DNA of 64,000 bases from the NCBI GenBank assembly GCA_963921195.1, contig OY992538.1, positions 87,667,904 to 87,731,903 on the forward strand, in the 5' to 3' direction. Position numbers and translations under genes: made by a program. This DNA is from Pegoplata infirma. Its lineage: Eukaryota > Arthropoda > Insecta > Diptera > Anthomyiidae. A model generated the notes under the pieces. The model saw only the letters and a program-made list of their open reading frames with translations, was not told the origin of the DNA and made no database searches. Of this stretch, positions 1-10,712 are shown piece by piece. Every line of letters begins with the position of its first letter. The first letter of the stretch is position 1.

Positions 1-1212
1 AAAATATTTTTCCGCAACTTGTTAAAAAATCACTAGTATTTTTGAATCACTTGAATAGGGAATACAGACCAAGTAGGACCAGAATCCAATTTGTAATGAA
101 TAGCAATCCCTCAAACAATAAAAACAAAACAGTTTTGTTGCGAATTTCAATAAAAATAGGACTCACTCTTCCGAAAAGTGAAAAGTACGGAAAAAGTGTT
201 AAAGGCCGTTGAAATCGCGGAAATTATAGAGAGGGAAAAAAACTGCTGTATGCAATTATCTAAATAACATTCAGAACTGTGGAAAAAAACATGAATGGAC
301 GAACTAAAATGGCAACAATAGAACGATATCGACAAAAATTTTAAGTATTCCCCCAAATTCTTCGCCGACATCTTTCAAAATTCTCAAAGAAAGTGGCGTT
401 AATGCGAGTATTTGTACAGTCCTTCGCGTTTAAAAGTCAAGTGAGATCAGTGCTCGTCGAAAATTATGCAAAAATTAATAGCTGAAATCAATCTCGCCAG
501 GAATACAATGATACGGTCTCAGAAATTTTTTAAAGTAATTTATTCCGACGAACAAATAATAAATACCGTTGCATTAGACGGACACAATTGTTTTCGGTGA
601 TTTGAGACAATAAAAACAGTTCTTGCATAGCAGACGGATCATAGAAGGTCTTTTTATGGTATGGGGTCCGATATTCTACTGTAGCATCATCACTGTTCCT
701 TACGTTACCATCGATGCTTCTTAAGTTTGGAATAAAGGGGTGGCTTTTTTTTGCAATTTTCAACAGATTATTAACTCATTTAATTTTTAATAGTAATGGA
801 CTATACAAATACCCACAAAATCACCACCTTCTTTGAGAAATTTGGAACCTGTCAACGTGGAATTCGAGAAAATTCTTAAAATTTTTGTCGATTTCGTTCT
901 GTTGTTGACATATTAGTTAAATAACTGCATTCAATAGGTTTGCCCCTCTCTATTATTTTCGCGATTTCAACGGCCTTTAACACTTTGGACTTTAAATACA
1001 GTACTTTTTTCTTTTCGTAAGATCTAAGAGCTGTTGTGAGTCTCATTTTTATTGAAATTCGAAACAAAACTGTTTTGTTATTATTGTTTAAGGAATTGCT
1101 ATCCATAACAAATTGGATGCAGGTAATACTTGGTCTGTATTACAAAATTCCTTATTCAAGTGATTCATAAAAAACTAGTAATTTTTTAACAAGTTGCCGA
1201 ATAATATTTTTT
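1..1212 (+). mobile_element. Degenerate Tc1-like DNA transposon with long inverted repeats
   Basis: Positions 1 to about 395 and about 830 to 1212 are diverged reverse complements. For example, AACTTGTTAAAAAATCACTA near the left edge matches TAGTAATTTTTTAACAAGTT near 1177-1194. The space between holds a broken reading frame with Tc1-type transposase motifs. Inverted repeats of several hundred bases occur in some Tc1-like elements of Diptera (Minos and S-type elements). The left terminus may lie outside the window, so the true length is unknown. Many stops, frame changes and arm divergence point to an old, inactive copy. Confidence 0.6.
535..760 (+). pseudogene. Tc1/mariner transposase remnant
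   Basis: Two short stretches in different frames resemble consecutive conserved blocks of the Tc1-family DDE domain. KVIYSDE (535-555) matches the block normally read as (K)VxxSDE, just after the second catalytic aspartate. LFMVWG (650-667) matches the (S)xMVWG block that follows it. The spacing between them is about right for the family but the frame shifts and stops occur. No catalytic aspartate block of the FQQDN type could be read downstream, so this is a broken remnant. Identification rests on motif recognition only. Confidence 0.5.
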
Positions 1213-1325
1213 TTTAAGGACTTCTTTCAGTCTTTTGATTATTGTTATTATTTGACATTATTAGCTAGATAATGGTCTCTATCAGTGCATTTTTTTATAT
1301 TTTTCCGCTTATTCGTTACAAAGAT

Positions 1326-1582
1326 ATATTCGATTAAGAGGGGGCCCCTGTAGGCTAGTTGGTAGCGTGCTAGCCTATGAAACAGGGGGTCGTGGGTTCG
1401 ATTCCCACCAAAACCCTTGGTTGATTTCGCTACAACGAGACGACGGTCATTGTTACCAGTTCTCGGTTAGGTTAAAATTATTTAAAATGAGTTGTAAATA
1501 AAATTTGGAAAAAAAAAAATTAAAAACTGATCATTGGATCAAATTATTATTAAATTATTATTATTATATTATATTCGATTAA
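1326..1582 (+). mobile_element. tRNA-derived SINE with 12-bp target duplication
   Basis: The SINE body is 1338-1570. Its head resembles a tRNA: a box-A-like TAGGCTAGTTGGTAGCG and a box-B-like GGGTTCGATTCCCA, the internal RNA polymerase III promoter of tRNA genes. The 3' part ends in an A/T-rich tail with TTATTA repeats. It is flanked by a perfect 12-bp direct repeat ATATTCGATTAA (1326-1337 and 1571-1582), as expected for LINE-mediated insertion. A second copy lies at 18030-19075. It is not a functional tRNA: the acceptor stem does not pair properly and the sequence continues into the SINE body. Confidence 0.8.
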
Positions 1583-2494
1583 AAAGTGAAAAACTCGATT
1601 CCTTATTGATGTGATTCGGAGTGTACAATTGAATTGCAAAATAGGGATCTGTTATGCCTTCTATAGCATGTTTGGGACTAAAATTATGCTTATTAATAAA
1701 CTAAATATTAAACAATAACAAATAAAGATACAAAATAATACAATCAAGAAATCTTTAACGTTAACAAATTTAAAGTTCATTTTAGAAACTTTAAAATGTT
1801 GTGTATAAATTTTAAAATAAATCAATTGCATTTCAGAATTTTCTCCTAAAATGTATTTCAAATTGTTTTTGAAATACATTTTATACATACATTAGGATAA
1901 AATATAATGGTGAAATAGGATATATCAAAATAGCTCAAAATTTGTTATATTAGATTAAATATGACCATTTTTGACTCGAATATTGAGTTTTTCTAATTTG
2001 ATATAATTGTATATAATTTTATATCATAAGAAAAAATAAGATAAAATATGCAGAATTTTGTACAAAATATTTTGTTTTATCTCATAATTTTCAAATTTAT
2101 CCCATGTACCCAGTTTTTTTCGGGAAACGCAAAAAAAATTGCAAAAAAAAAAAAAAATTGTGTTCCGCACTTTTTAAAAAAAAATTGAAATCCTAGCAAA
2201 AAAAAAAATTGATATAATGATATGAAGAGCTTATTGTAAAAACTAGATAAGCAACATTTAATTTTATGGTTGTTTTTGCCTTAAAACTTTTGTTATATAG
2301 TAGAAAATAGAACTTTTGCAGAACTTTCATTCTCAGGATACTTGTACGAAGGGTTTAAGCAAGACTTATACCAAAAATCTGTCAATGGAACATCAGTAGA
2401 CGGTGAAAAATACAAACTAATAAAAGTAGCTTATCAATTTTTTTTTTTCAGTAAGCCCTTCATATGCAATTTGATACAATCATATTAAATTATA
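1583..2494. other. AT-rich stretch without a gene
   Basis: No coding signal. About 1790-1885 contains a small imperfect inverted repeat around AAATACATTTTA words. About 1950-2100 is rich in ATATAATT-type words like the MITE bodies at 19545-19910 and 4003-4290. 2110-2220 is A-rich low-complexity sequence. Confidence 0.5.
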
Positions 2495-3994
2495 TATGGG
2501 GCATTCCATGTCAAATCGGACACTTTGAAAATTTTTTTTTTAGATTTTCCCAATTTGTTTACAGTTTTTAGTACACTTCGAAAACTCCTTCGTGGTAAAT
2601 TTTCGGATTTTTTTGATGACCCGTTCAAAAGACATCGAATTTTTAAAAATTGGTAGTTTGTTCCTTTACTCAAACTTCTTTTACTCATAACTTCTTCCAT
2701 AATGTTCCAAATTTCAATTTTTGTTTTTTACGTACTTTTTAAAAAAAAATCCCAAAAAATTCTTAAAAGCGCTCTAGTATGCGATTTTTAAGTTTTAAAA
2801 TTTAAATCTCATTTTTGAAAATGTTTGTACTCTTCGATTTTTTTGTGTAAAACATCTATCGATTCTACAAATTGTTTGCCCAGGAGGATCGTGGGATAAC
2901 GGTTATTACTATTTTTAAAAATTTTTTTAAAAAATTTTATTGTCATTTTCCAATATTAAAATCATTTCTACTGCTCGAATGGTGCGTAATAGAGGGGTCC
3001 TTTATAAGACCGACCCCCATTAATTTTTACCACTTAACATTTCTTTGGAACAAACTAATACCCTATCTCCAATTTCTAAGGGGGCTCCCACACAAAACGA
3101 CATTTTTTTTAATTTGCTCCAACTGCTCTAACTGCCCTAATAGTACCAAAATGTATGGACGACCTACAATATTTTTTTAGTCCAAACATTTTCCGTTTAG
3201 AAGCTGATTAAATAAAACAAATTTACAAAAAATAAAAAAAAATTTTATGGGGACCGCCTTAACAGTTAGAGATAGAGGTTAGGTGTGTTCAGAGAAAATG
3301 TTTGGACTAAAAAAATATTGTGGGTCGGCCATACATTTTGTTGCTCTAAGGGCACTATTAGGGCAGTTAGAGCGGTTGGAGCAAATTTAAAAAAAATTCG
3401 TTTTGTGTGGGAGCCGCCTTAGAAATTGGAGATAGGGTATTAGTTTGTTCCAAAGAAATGTTAAGACGAAAAAATTAATGGGTGTCGGTCTTATAAAGGA
3501 CCCATCTATGACGCAACATTCGAGCAGTAGAAATGATTTTAAGATTGGAAAATGACAAAAAAAATTTTTCAAAAAATTTTAAAAAATATTAATAATCGTT
3601 ATCCCACGATCCTCCTGGGCAAAAAATTTGTAGAATCGATAGAAGTTTTACACAAAAAAATTTAAAAAAATCGAAGAGTACAAACATTTTCAAAAATGAG
3701 ATTTAAATTTTTAAACTTAATTTTTTTTTAAAAAGTACGTAAAAAAACAAAAATTTTGAAAAAAAAAAAATTTAATTTGGACCATTATTGAAGAAGTTAT
3801 GAGTAAAAGAAGTTTGAGTAAAGAAACAAACTACCAATTTTTAAAAATTCGATATCTTTTGAACTGGTCATCAAAAAAATCTAAAAATTTATCATGAAGG
3901 AGTTTTCGAAGGGTACTAAAAACTGTAAACAAATTGGGAAAATCTAAAAAAAAAAATTTTCAAAGTGCCCGATTTGACATGGAATGCCCCATAT
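2495..3994. mobile_element. Palindromic foldback element (1.5 kb)
   Basis: The left end ATATGGGGCATTCCATGTC is repeated in reverse complement at the right end (GACATGGAATGCCCCATAT), and the two halves stay complementary almost to the centre near 3240. Each arm contains blocks such as GACCGACCCCCATTAATTT, TACCCTATCTCCAATT and GGGGGCTCCCACACAAAACG in a fixed order. These are the ~160-bp subrepeats that also form the arms of the coding element at 24258-27832. No reading frame of consequence is present, so it is non-autonomous. A clear target duplication was not identified. Confidence 0.75.
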
Positions 3995-4555
3995 GCATAT
4001 TTATATGCTCAGATCTAATTTTATCTAAGATTTATTGCGGCTCCATTTTCTTATCTGAGGTAATACATAAATATATCTGACTTTATGTAATTATATAAAT
4101 CTATATTAATTTATATAAAATTAGATCAAGTGGATTTAATTGGATGTGACCAAAACTCGGATCTAATAGTATAATTTTTTATATTTGTGTATCTAAAATA
4201 ATACATTTAGATCAATATCTGATCCAACTTGATACAGCCAATTTTGAGATCAAATTAGATCTTAAAAGTTTTTTTTTACTCGAGAATTTAAAATTTTAGT
4301 TCTTAAAACTTTGTTAATAAATTTTTACTTCAAAACGAAAAAAATGTACCAAAAAAATTTTATCTCCGGGACTAAGAAAATTCTCCAAGACTTTTTCGGG
4401 TAAAATTTTTCAAATTTTGGCCAAATTTTTTTTTTGTTTAAATCATTTTGAATGAAATTCTTAACTCCAAAACGCAAAAACTAATTGTGCCTGGAACTTA
4501 GAAAATTTGAAAAAAAATTTCGGGACTTAGAAAATTTTTTCCCCGATTTGGCATA
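3995..4555. other. AT-rich repeat remnant (GATCTAATTTTAT words)
   Basis: 4003-4290 repeats variants of GATCTAATTTTAT and TAATTAGATC and ends in TTTTTACTCGAG, resembling the right end of the MITE at 19545-19910. The rest is A/T-rich with no gene. Confidence 0.4.
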
Positions 4556-6170
4556 CACTCATAAAAAAAAAACCTTGTCAAATTACTATAAAAAGTCTCG
4601 TAATCCCATTTTACCAATATTTGACAGTTTTTCTGTTTTTTGACAAATAATTTTTGATCGAAAAGTACATTTTTTTTTTTGTAATTTTACAATTTTTCCT
4701 TTAATTTTACAAATTTTCCAGGTTTTTTTACAAAACAAATCTAGTAAGTTCATGAGAATTCCTTGTAAGTTTTACTTCGCCAAAAAAGTAGTAAATTTAC
4801 AATTTTATTGGTAAAAATCTTGTAAAATTACAAAAAAGCTCGTAATTTTTACTAGGAATTCTGGTAAAATAGGGGGTAACAAATAATTTAGTAAAGTCAC
4901 GAAACCTCCTTGTAAGTTTTATCGCGTCAAAAACATTGTAAATTTGCAATTTTATTGGTAAAAAGCTTGTAAAATTACAAAATTATTGGAAAAAAGCTTG
5001 TAAAATAAAAAGGAGTTCTTGTAAAATAGGAGGTGGCAAAAAAAAGTTACAAACTTTTCATGTAATTTAACAAGGTTTTTTTAAATTTTTTTTGTAATTT
5101 TACAATTTTTTTTTTTTTGTAATTTTACAAATTTCCAAGCTTTTTTCAAAAAAAATTTAGTAACTTTACGAAAATTCCTTGTAAGTTTTATTGCTACAAT
5201 GTCAACAATTCGACCAATTGGAATTTAACTTTTTATTACTTTTTTAAAATGTTTACTCATCTTGGTGAGTATTTAATATAAATTTTCACATATTTAAAAT
5301 TTGTTATTATTGTTCATATCTTAATTGTATAACAATTTTAATATTTTACATTCCTTTTAATTTGCTTTTTGTTAACACCCACATATTCTAAATGTATTTG
5401 ACCGAGTTTTATTGTTTTAACAAGTAAAAAAATTGTAAAATTCAAATATAGTTATAAAAAAACGGTTAAAATAACATTTGAAAATCATTAATAAGAATCA
5501 AGTATGAAGTCATATTCAATATATCGCTACATTAATATGTAAAAAAATTAAAAATATTTATTTATTATTTTAATGTGCAAGTAATTACAATTATTTTTTT
5601 TGTAATTTTCATGGCAAAAATAACAAAAATATTAAACAAAAAATTATCTGTACAAGTATTTAATGGAAAATGATGAATATTATTGTTGATTTTAAAATGA
5701 CATGAAGCAAAAAAATTATAACCAGGGAAACCAAAAATATACGATTTCATATTTTTCCCTACACTCAAAAAAAAACTTGTAAAATTTTTTAAAATTTTTT
5801 TGACTCGATAAAACTTACAAGTTACGAAACCTAACTTTACTACATTTTTTGCTACCTCCTGTTTTACAAGAATTCCTAGTAAAAATTGAGAGCTTTTTTA
5901 TAATTTTACAAGCTTTTTACCAATAAAATTGTAAATTTACAACTTTTTTGGCACAATAAAACTTACGAGGAATTCTCCTGAATTTACTATATTTTGTTGT
6001 AAAATACCTTGGAAATTTGTAAAATTACCAAAAAAAATTGTAAAATTAAAAAATATGTGAATTTCGATATAAAATTTGTTGTTAAAAAACAAGGAAAACT
6101 GTCAAATATTGGTAAAATGGGATTACGAGACTTTTTCTGGTAATTTGACAAAGTTTTTTTTTTTTGTGTG
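4556..6170. mobile_element. MITE with CACTCATAAAA/GTGTG ends and GTAAATTTTACAAG word body
   Basis: The ends are near-complementary over about 80-100 bp: the left arm reads TTGTCAAATTACTATAAAAA and then CTCGTAATCCCATTTTACC, and the right arm carries the reverse complements around 6095-6150. It is flanked by TA on both sides (4554-4555, 6171-6172), the target preference of Tc1/mariner-type MITEs. The body is built almost entirely of variants of TTGTAAAATTACAA. A non-repetitive segment (about 5190-5755) sits inside, followed by a second CACTCAAAAAAAAACTTG at about 5763, so this may be one element interrupted by another, or two adjacent copies. Confidence 0.6.
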
Positions 6171-6199
6171 TATTGATATATGGTTAAGGTATTTTTTCG

Positions 6200-6689
6200 T
6201 TAAAGGTGGGTAAGTTTCTCGGTTTTCACGTGAAAATCTGTCAAACTCCATATAAAAAAACATAAATTTCACACTGGCTTTACAAAAGCGTAAAAATTTC
6301 GCTGAAGAGGTATTCTGTTCACTGGTGAAAAACCGGCAAAATAACCCGGTATATGTTGCATCAATACGCATCAACACTATAATTGTGTTGATTTAAATTT
6401 AAATTTAAAAAATGGTCTGTACATTTTTTTAAATTTAAAAAATTTTAAATTTAAATTTAAAAAGCGGTGAAATTTAACATTCAGGTGTAAAACGAAGTAA
6501 TTATAAGTGTTTGGGACTGTAAACCTTAATTATATCACATAAATTACCAAAAAAATATTATTTAAAGTTATTTTATGTATTCTGACGCGCAAAACATAAC
6601 CAAATATATGACTGTCAAATTTTCGCTACAAATTAATTGATGTTTCGAAACATTTTTTTTTTCACCGGTGAACAACTTACTTAGCTTAA
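6200..6689. mobile_element. MITE with TTAA target duplication
   Basis: TTAA at 6200-6203 is followed by AGGTGGGTAAGTTTCTC. The other end reads TTCACCGGTGAACAACTTAC and then TTAGC before TTAA at 6686-6689. The ends are imperfect inverted repeats sharing GTAAGTT and TTCACCGGTGAA-like words. A TTAA target is typical of piggyBac- and Kolobok-type elements. The interior contains a TTTAAA-rich simple repeat (about 6396-6462). No transposase is present. Confidence 0.5.
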
Positions 6690-7573
6690 AGAACAATTTA
6701 AAAAATTTTGTTATCGATTTGTTAGAGCATATTTTTGCATATTTTTTGTCTTAAGAGCATATTATGGCATATTTTAGTTTTAAGACCATATTCTAGAATA
6801 AAAGCATATTTTTAAGGCATATTTTGGTGACTTGTGAGCATATTTTACGAACAACTGCATATTTTGATAGGAATGTATAAAATATTTTATGTATTGGCGA
6901 AAACAGCAAAAATATTTCGTTAAAAAATTTTGAGGAACTTTTTTCATGAGTTAAATTTTTTTTTTTATATCAATTTTTTTTTTCTTAGATTTGAGCTTAG
7001 AAATTGTTTGTGAAGGGATAATTTGTGAAAAAGTTCCGAAAAAGTAGTTTGTATTATAAATTTCTTAAATAAAAATTAAAAAAAAAAATTACTTTCATCG
7101 TACTTAGGAAGAATTTAAAAAAAAGAACTGAACTTTTAAGAGCATATATTTCACATTTTAAAAGCATATTTTCAGTTTTATGCTGCATATAAAACCGTTT
7201 TTTTTTTTAGCATATTTTTGGTTTCCCTGTTAATAACAAATATGGCAATTATAGTCGATTTGTAACGATTTTATTACACCCTTTACCATTTAAGGTGGCA
7301 CCTTTTACAGTGACATGTCTTATCTAGACTTATATTTATGGAACTATTACAACCGGTTATTTGGTCATTTTACAATGACATAACTTATCAAGATTTAAAT
7401 TTATGGAACTAATATAACCGGTTTTTGTACTTATGATGTAAATTTAAATAAAAGATGATGTTTTTTTATATGAGGCATTGTTAATATTACAACTACCCTA
7501 CTACAGAGATATTGTTCTGAAAATCTGAAACATTTATTCTACACAAAAATCCCCAGGATCTTATTGTTAGACA
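6690..7573. repeat. Region rich in GCATATTTT words
   Basis: From about 6723 to 7220 the word GCATATTTT and close variants recur many times. The stretch ends in GGTTTCCCTG, which could be the end of a CAGGG-type hAT element, but no matching left end or 8-bp duplication was found. The hAT MITE at 44025-44599 has a very similar body in the opposite orientation. 7220-7573 shows nothing recognisable apart from a short repeated phrase around TTATGGAACTA. Confidence 0.45.
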
Positions 7574-8224
7574 TTTTAACATGATAATGTTTTTAGGCTG
7601 GCATCTAATTTTAAAAAATGATGCAGGACGTCACCTCAGTTTGACTGTTGCTGTGTTTTCCAAAAAGTGAATTTATTTTCGGATTAATCTTTTTTAGTTT
7701 AAAAAAATTATTTTAGCACGCCAAAACAAATTTGAAATAATCTACGATAAATTTTCAATAATAATCCGAAAAAATAATAAAAAAAAAATTGGAAAATGAA
7801 AAATATTAGATTAATTTTGATTTATATAAATTTTTTTCATTTTCCAAAATTTTTTATTATTTTTTCTGAATATATTTGCCTATTTGACGTCGATTACGGA
7901 AAAAATATTCCAAATTTGTTTTGGCATGTTAAAATATGTTTTTTAAACTAAATAAAATTAATAAAACTTGGACAATAACTCAGCTGCTGATGAATAAAAG
8001 CGTTTTCACCAGATGGTGAATAAAACGTAACATAATTATTTTTCAACAAACAATTTTTTTTTCATATTTTTTTTTTTCATCAAAAATTTTTTTTATCCCA
8101 ATTTTTTTTTTTCATCAATTTTTTTTTTATAAAATTTGTTTTTTTCATCAAATTTTATTTTTTTCCCTCAAATTTTTTTTTATCAATTTTTTTTGTGTCA
8201 TCAATTGTTTTTTTATCACATTTT
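7574..8224. repeat. Dispersed repeat, copy 1 (AACATGATAATGTTTTTAGG)
   Basis: It begins with AACATGATAATGTTTTTAGG, then CAGGACGTCACCTCAG, and later GGTGAATAAAACGTAACATA, followed by a long run of TTTTTTCATCAA-like low complexity. The same ordered blocks occur at 62854-64000, so this is a dispersed family. An internal foldback at 7698-7950 pairs GCCAAAACAAATTTG with CAAATTTGTTTTGGC. No protein is encoded. Confidence 0.55.
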
Positions 8225-8776
8225 TATACCCTCCAACCACAGTATGGGGGTATACTCACTTTGTCATTCCGTGTGTAACGCATCGAAATATCGGTCTAGG
8301 ACCCCATAAAGTATATATTTTATTGATCAGTGATCGATTCTAAGACATTCTAGCGATGTCCGTCCGTCCGTCCGTCCGTCCGTCTGTCCGTCTGTCCGTC
8401 TGTAGAGGACACGATACAGTCCAAAATAAAAGAGCTAGACTTTCGAAGTTTGGCACGAATATGTCTTATGTTCCTAGGCAGGTTAAGTTCGGAAATGGGC
8501 AAAATCGGACAAAGGGGAAAAAAGTTCCCCCTTGGAGAACTAAACCAACCCAAGGAAAACCGCATATTTTGCAGAGTTTTTTGTACTTTTGGTAAGCAAA
8601 TGCAACATTCTTATCTCAGAAGAAGTTCAAAATCGCAAAGGGAAGGTGCCCCCTAACGTCTCCACCAACCCCCCCCCCCCAAAAAAAAAATACGCCCCTG
8701 GATTTTTTTTTTTTTACATTTTGGAGGGTATAAAAGATTCGGCACAGCCGAATGTCACACTCTCACTTGTTTTTTC
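8225..8776 (-). mobile_element. mini-me/DINE-like element, subfamily A
   Basis: It runs from TATACCCTCCAACCAC to GGAGGGTATAAAAG, followed by the stem-loop ATTCGGCACAGCCGAAT and a CACTTGTTTT end. It contains a GTCC/GTCT tetranucleotide run at 8358-8402, a hallmark of dipteran mini-me elements (related to DINE-1 and now regarded as non-autonomous Helitron-like). It has relatives at 23541, 38941 and 54355. Short open frames inside are shadows of the repeat. The run CCCCCCC next to A10 near 8670 is low complexity. Confidence 0.75.
8358..8402 (+). repeat. GTCY tetranucleotide microsatellite
   Basis: About eleven GTCC/GTCT units follow TAGCGAT inside the mini-me element. The same run recurs in the other mini-me copies. 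Confidence 0.9.
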
Positions 8777-8923
8777 TCAAAAACTGTTTCTTTATATTTT
8801 TTTTTTCATTAAAAACTTTTTTTCATAAATTTTTTTTCACTAATATATTTTTTTCATAATTTTTTTTTTATAATTTTTTTTTTTCTCAAAATTACTCCAG
8901 CTCGAGGTCACGTTTCTTTACTA
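8777..8923. repeat. T-rich low-complexity tract
   Basis: It consists mainly of TTTTTTTCAT- and TAATTTTT-like words and continues the T-rich tail of the 7574 repeat, into which the mini-me element appears to have inserted. Confidence 0.6.
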
Positions 8924-9180
8924 CACTCAAAATAATTCCGCAGTAAAAATATTAGTAAGTGATTTGGTTCCAAAATCTACTAATAAGTTACTAATTACCA
9001 GTAGTACGGTAGTTTTTTAGTATCTTCAAAGTACTAAAATTAGTAATTTTTACTGGTTTTGAATAATATTAGTAAAAAATTTTAGTATTGATTACCAACG
9101 CCTGCACTAGATCATTTTGGATTAAAAAATTAGTTCATTAGTAAAATTTTTAGTATTGAATACCCACTTTTTTTTGGGTG
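8924..9180. mobile_element. TA-flanked MITE (CACTCAAAATA / GGGTG)
   Basis: The left end is CACTCAAAATAATTCC and the right end TTTTTTTTGGGTG, with TA on each side (8922-8923 and 9181-9182). The body consists of TAGTAAAAATTACTA-type words. It is 257 bp with no coding capacity. Confidence 0.6.
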
Positions 9181-9229
9181 TAATTATTACGATGATATTG
9201 TCAAAGTAACAATTTCCAAAAAAACTATT

Positions 9230-10712
9230 TATAAAGTTTGTTTGTTGAAAATTGATTGTTATGTTCATTTCATTTGCAATGGTGGTTCCAACAACGGAAA
9301 AAATTCAGAAAACGTACTGTTTCCAAGTTCCGATTCTAAGGGGGATAAAAAAGCGAGTACTTTGGTACTTTTTATTTTTTCTGAAAAAAAACTCTATTAA
9401 TTCGAAAATTAAAATGTAGGATCCTCTAAAGGAAAAACATTCCCAAAAAAGTACTTTCTGGAAATTCGGATTCCTAAGGGTAATGAGGGGTAAAAAATTT
9501 TACTTTTTTTGTTTTTTGAAATTAAAGTCTTACAAAAAAATTAAAATTTGCAATGTTGGTTCCAACAACGAAAAAAATTTTAAAAAGTACTTTTTCGAAA
9601 TACCGATTCTTAGGGGGTTAAAAAGCGAGCACTTTGGTACTTTTTATTTTTTCTGAATAAAAAAATCCTATTAATTTGAAAATTGGAATGTAGGATCCTC
9701 TAACATAAAAACATTCCCAAAAAAGTACATTCTGGAAATTCGGACTCCAAAGAGTAAAAATTTTAAAAAAATGTACTTTGGTACTTTCTAAATTTCTAAA
9801 TTCTGAAAAAGTACTTCTCGACATTCCGATTCTAAGGGGGTAAAAAGGTGTATTTTGGTACTTATTATAATTCCTTAAATAATGGTCCTGGAAACTTTAA
9901 ATTTGGAATGCAAGGTCATTTACCTACATAAGATTTCTAAAGAAGGCAAAGAATTTTTTGTTTTTTTAGCACATGTAAGCGCTTATTCGGAACGGAATGA
10001 AAGCCACATAGGACTAATCGCAATGGAATAGGGAATCAAATGGAATAAAACAGGGATCGAAATGGAGACTTGAAATTTGAATTGTAGGTGAGCCTCCCGA
10101 AATATAGATCCTTTAAGGCTGTATTTTTGGAAATGTTGATTCTAGGAAATAAGGGCTAAAAAGGTATTTTGGTACTTTTTATATTTCCACAAACCACTGA
10201 AGCTAGAGACTTGTAATTTGAAATATAGATGCATTTGGAATGTAACATCCTTTAACGGGAAAAATCCCCCAAAAAATTACTTTTTAGTACTGTTTATATT
10301 TTCTTAAATAGAGGTCATAAAAACTTAAATTAGGAATGTAGCATCCAACAACAAAAAAAATAAATCTGTAAAAAGTACTTTTTTCGAAATTTCGATTCTA
10401 AGGGAGTAAAAACGTGCACTTTGGTACTTTTCATATTATCCGAAATAATGGTACTGGAAACTTGAAATTTGGAATGTAGGATCTTCTAGCAAAAAAAAAC
10501 ATTCCCAAAACAAGTTAAAGGGGTACTTTTTATATTTTCTGAAACAAAATAAGGGGCAAAATGATTATTTTTAATTTAATGATCTTATCCCTAGAAACTC
10601 TTTTGTTATTTAACGGATACTATTCGAAAAGGAATGAACACCACATTGAACGAAATTGAATGGAGCAGGGAACCAATCGGAATAGAACAGGGAACGAAAT
10701 GGAATTTTAAAG
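9230..10712. repeat. Degenerate ~140-bp tandem repeats
   Basis: Ordered phrases recur with drift: GGAATGTAGGATCCTCTAAC, then CATTCCCAAAAAAGTAC, then GAAATTCCGATTCTAAGGGG, then CACTTTGGTACTTTTTAT. Copies of the first phrase are seen near 9412, 9685, 9905, 10238, 10333 and 10467. A longer order is suggested by two GAACGGAATGAA.. blocks about 625 bp apart (9992 and 10617). No gene is present. The homogeneous satellite follows immediately. Confidence 0.6.

Noticed and set aside
1338..1420. Functional tRNA gene
   Set aside because: Boxes A and B are present but the cloverleaf does not close and the sequence continues into a SINE body with a target duplication.
6715..7220. Complete CAGGG-type hAT element ending in GGTTTCCCTG
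   Set aside because: No matching left terminus and no 8-bp duplication were found.
8350..8828. Overlapping frames rich in VRPS and TDGR repeats (also 34651-34941, 49125-49436, 38895-39248)
   Set aside because: They translate the GTCY microsatellite and its mini-me surroundings in several frames.
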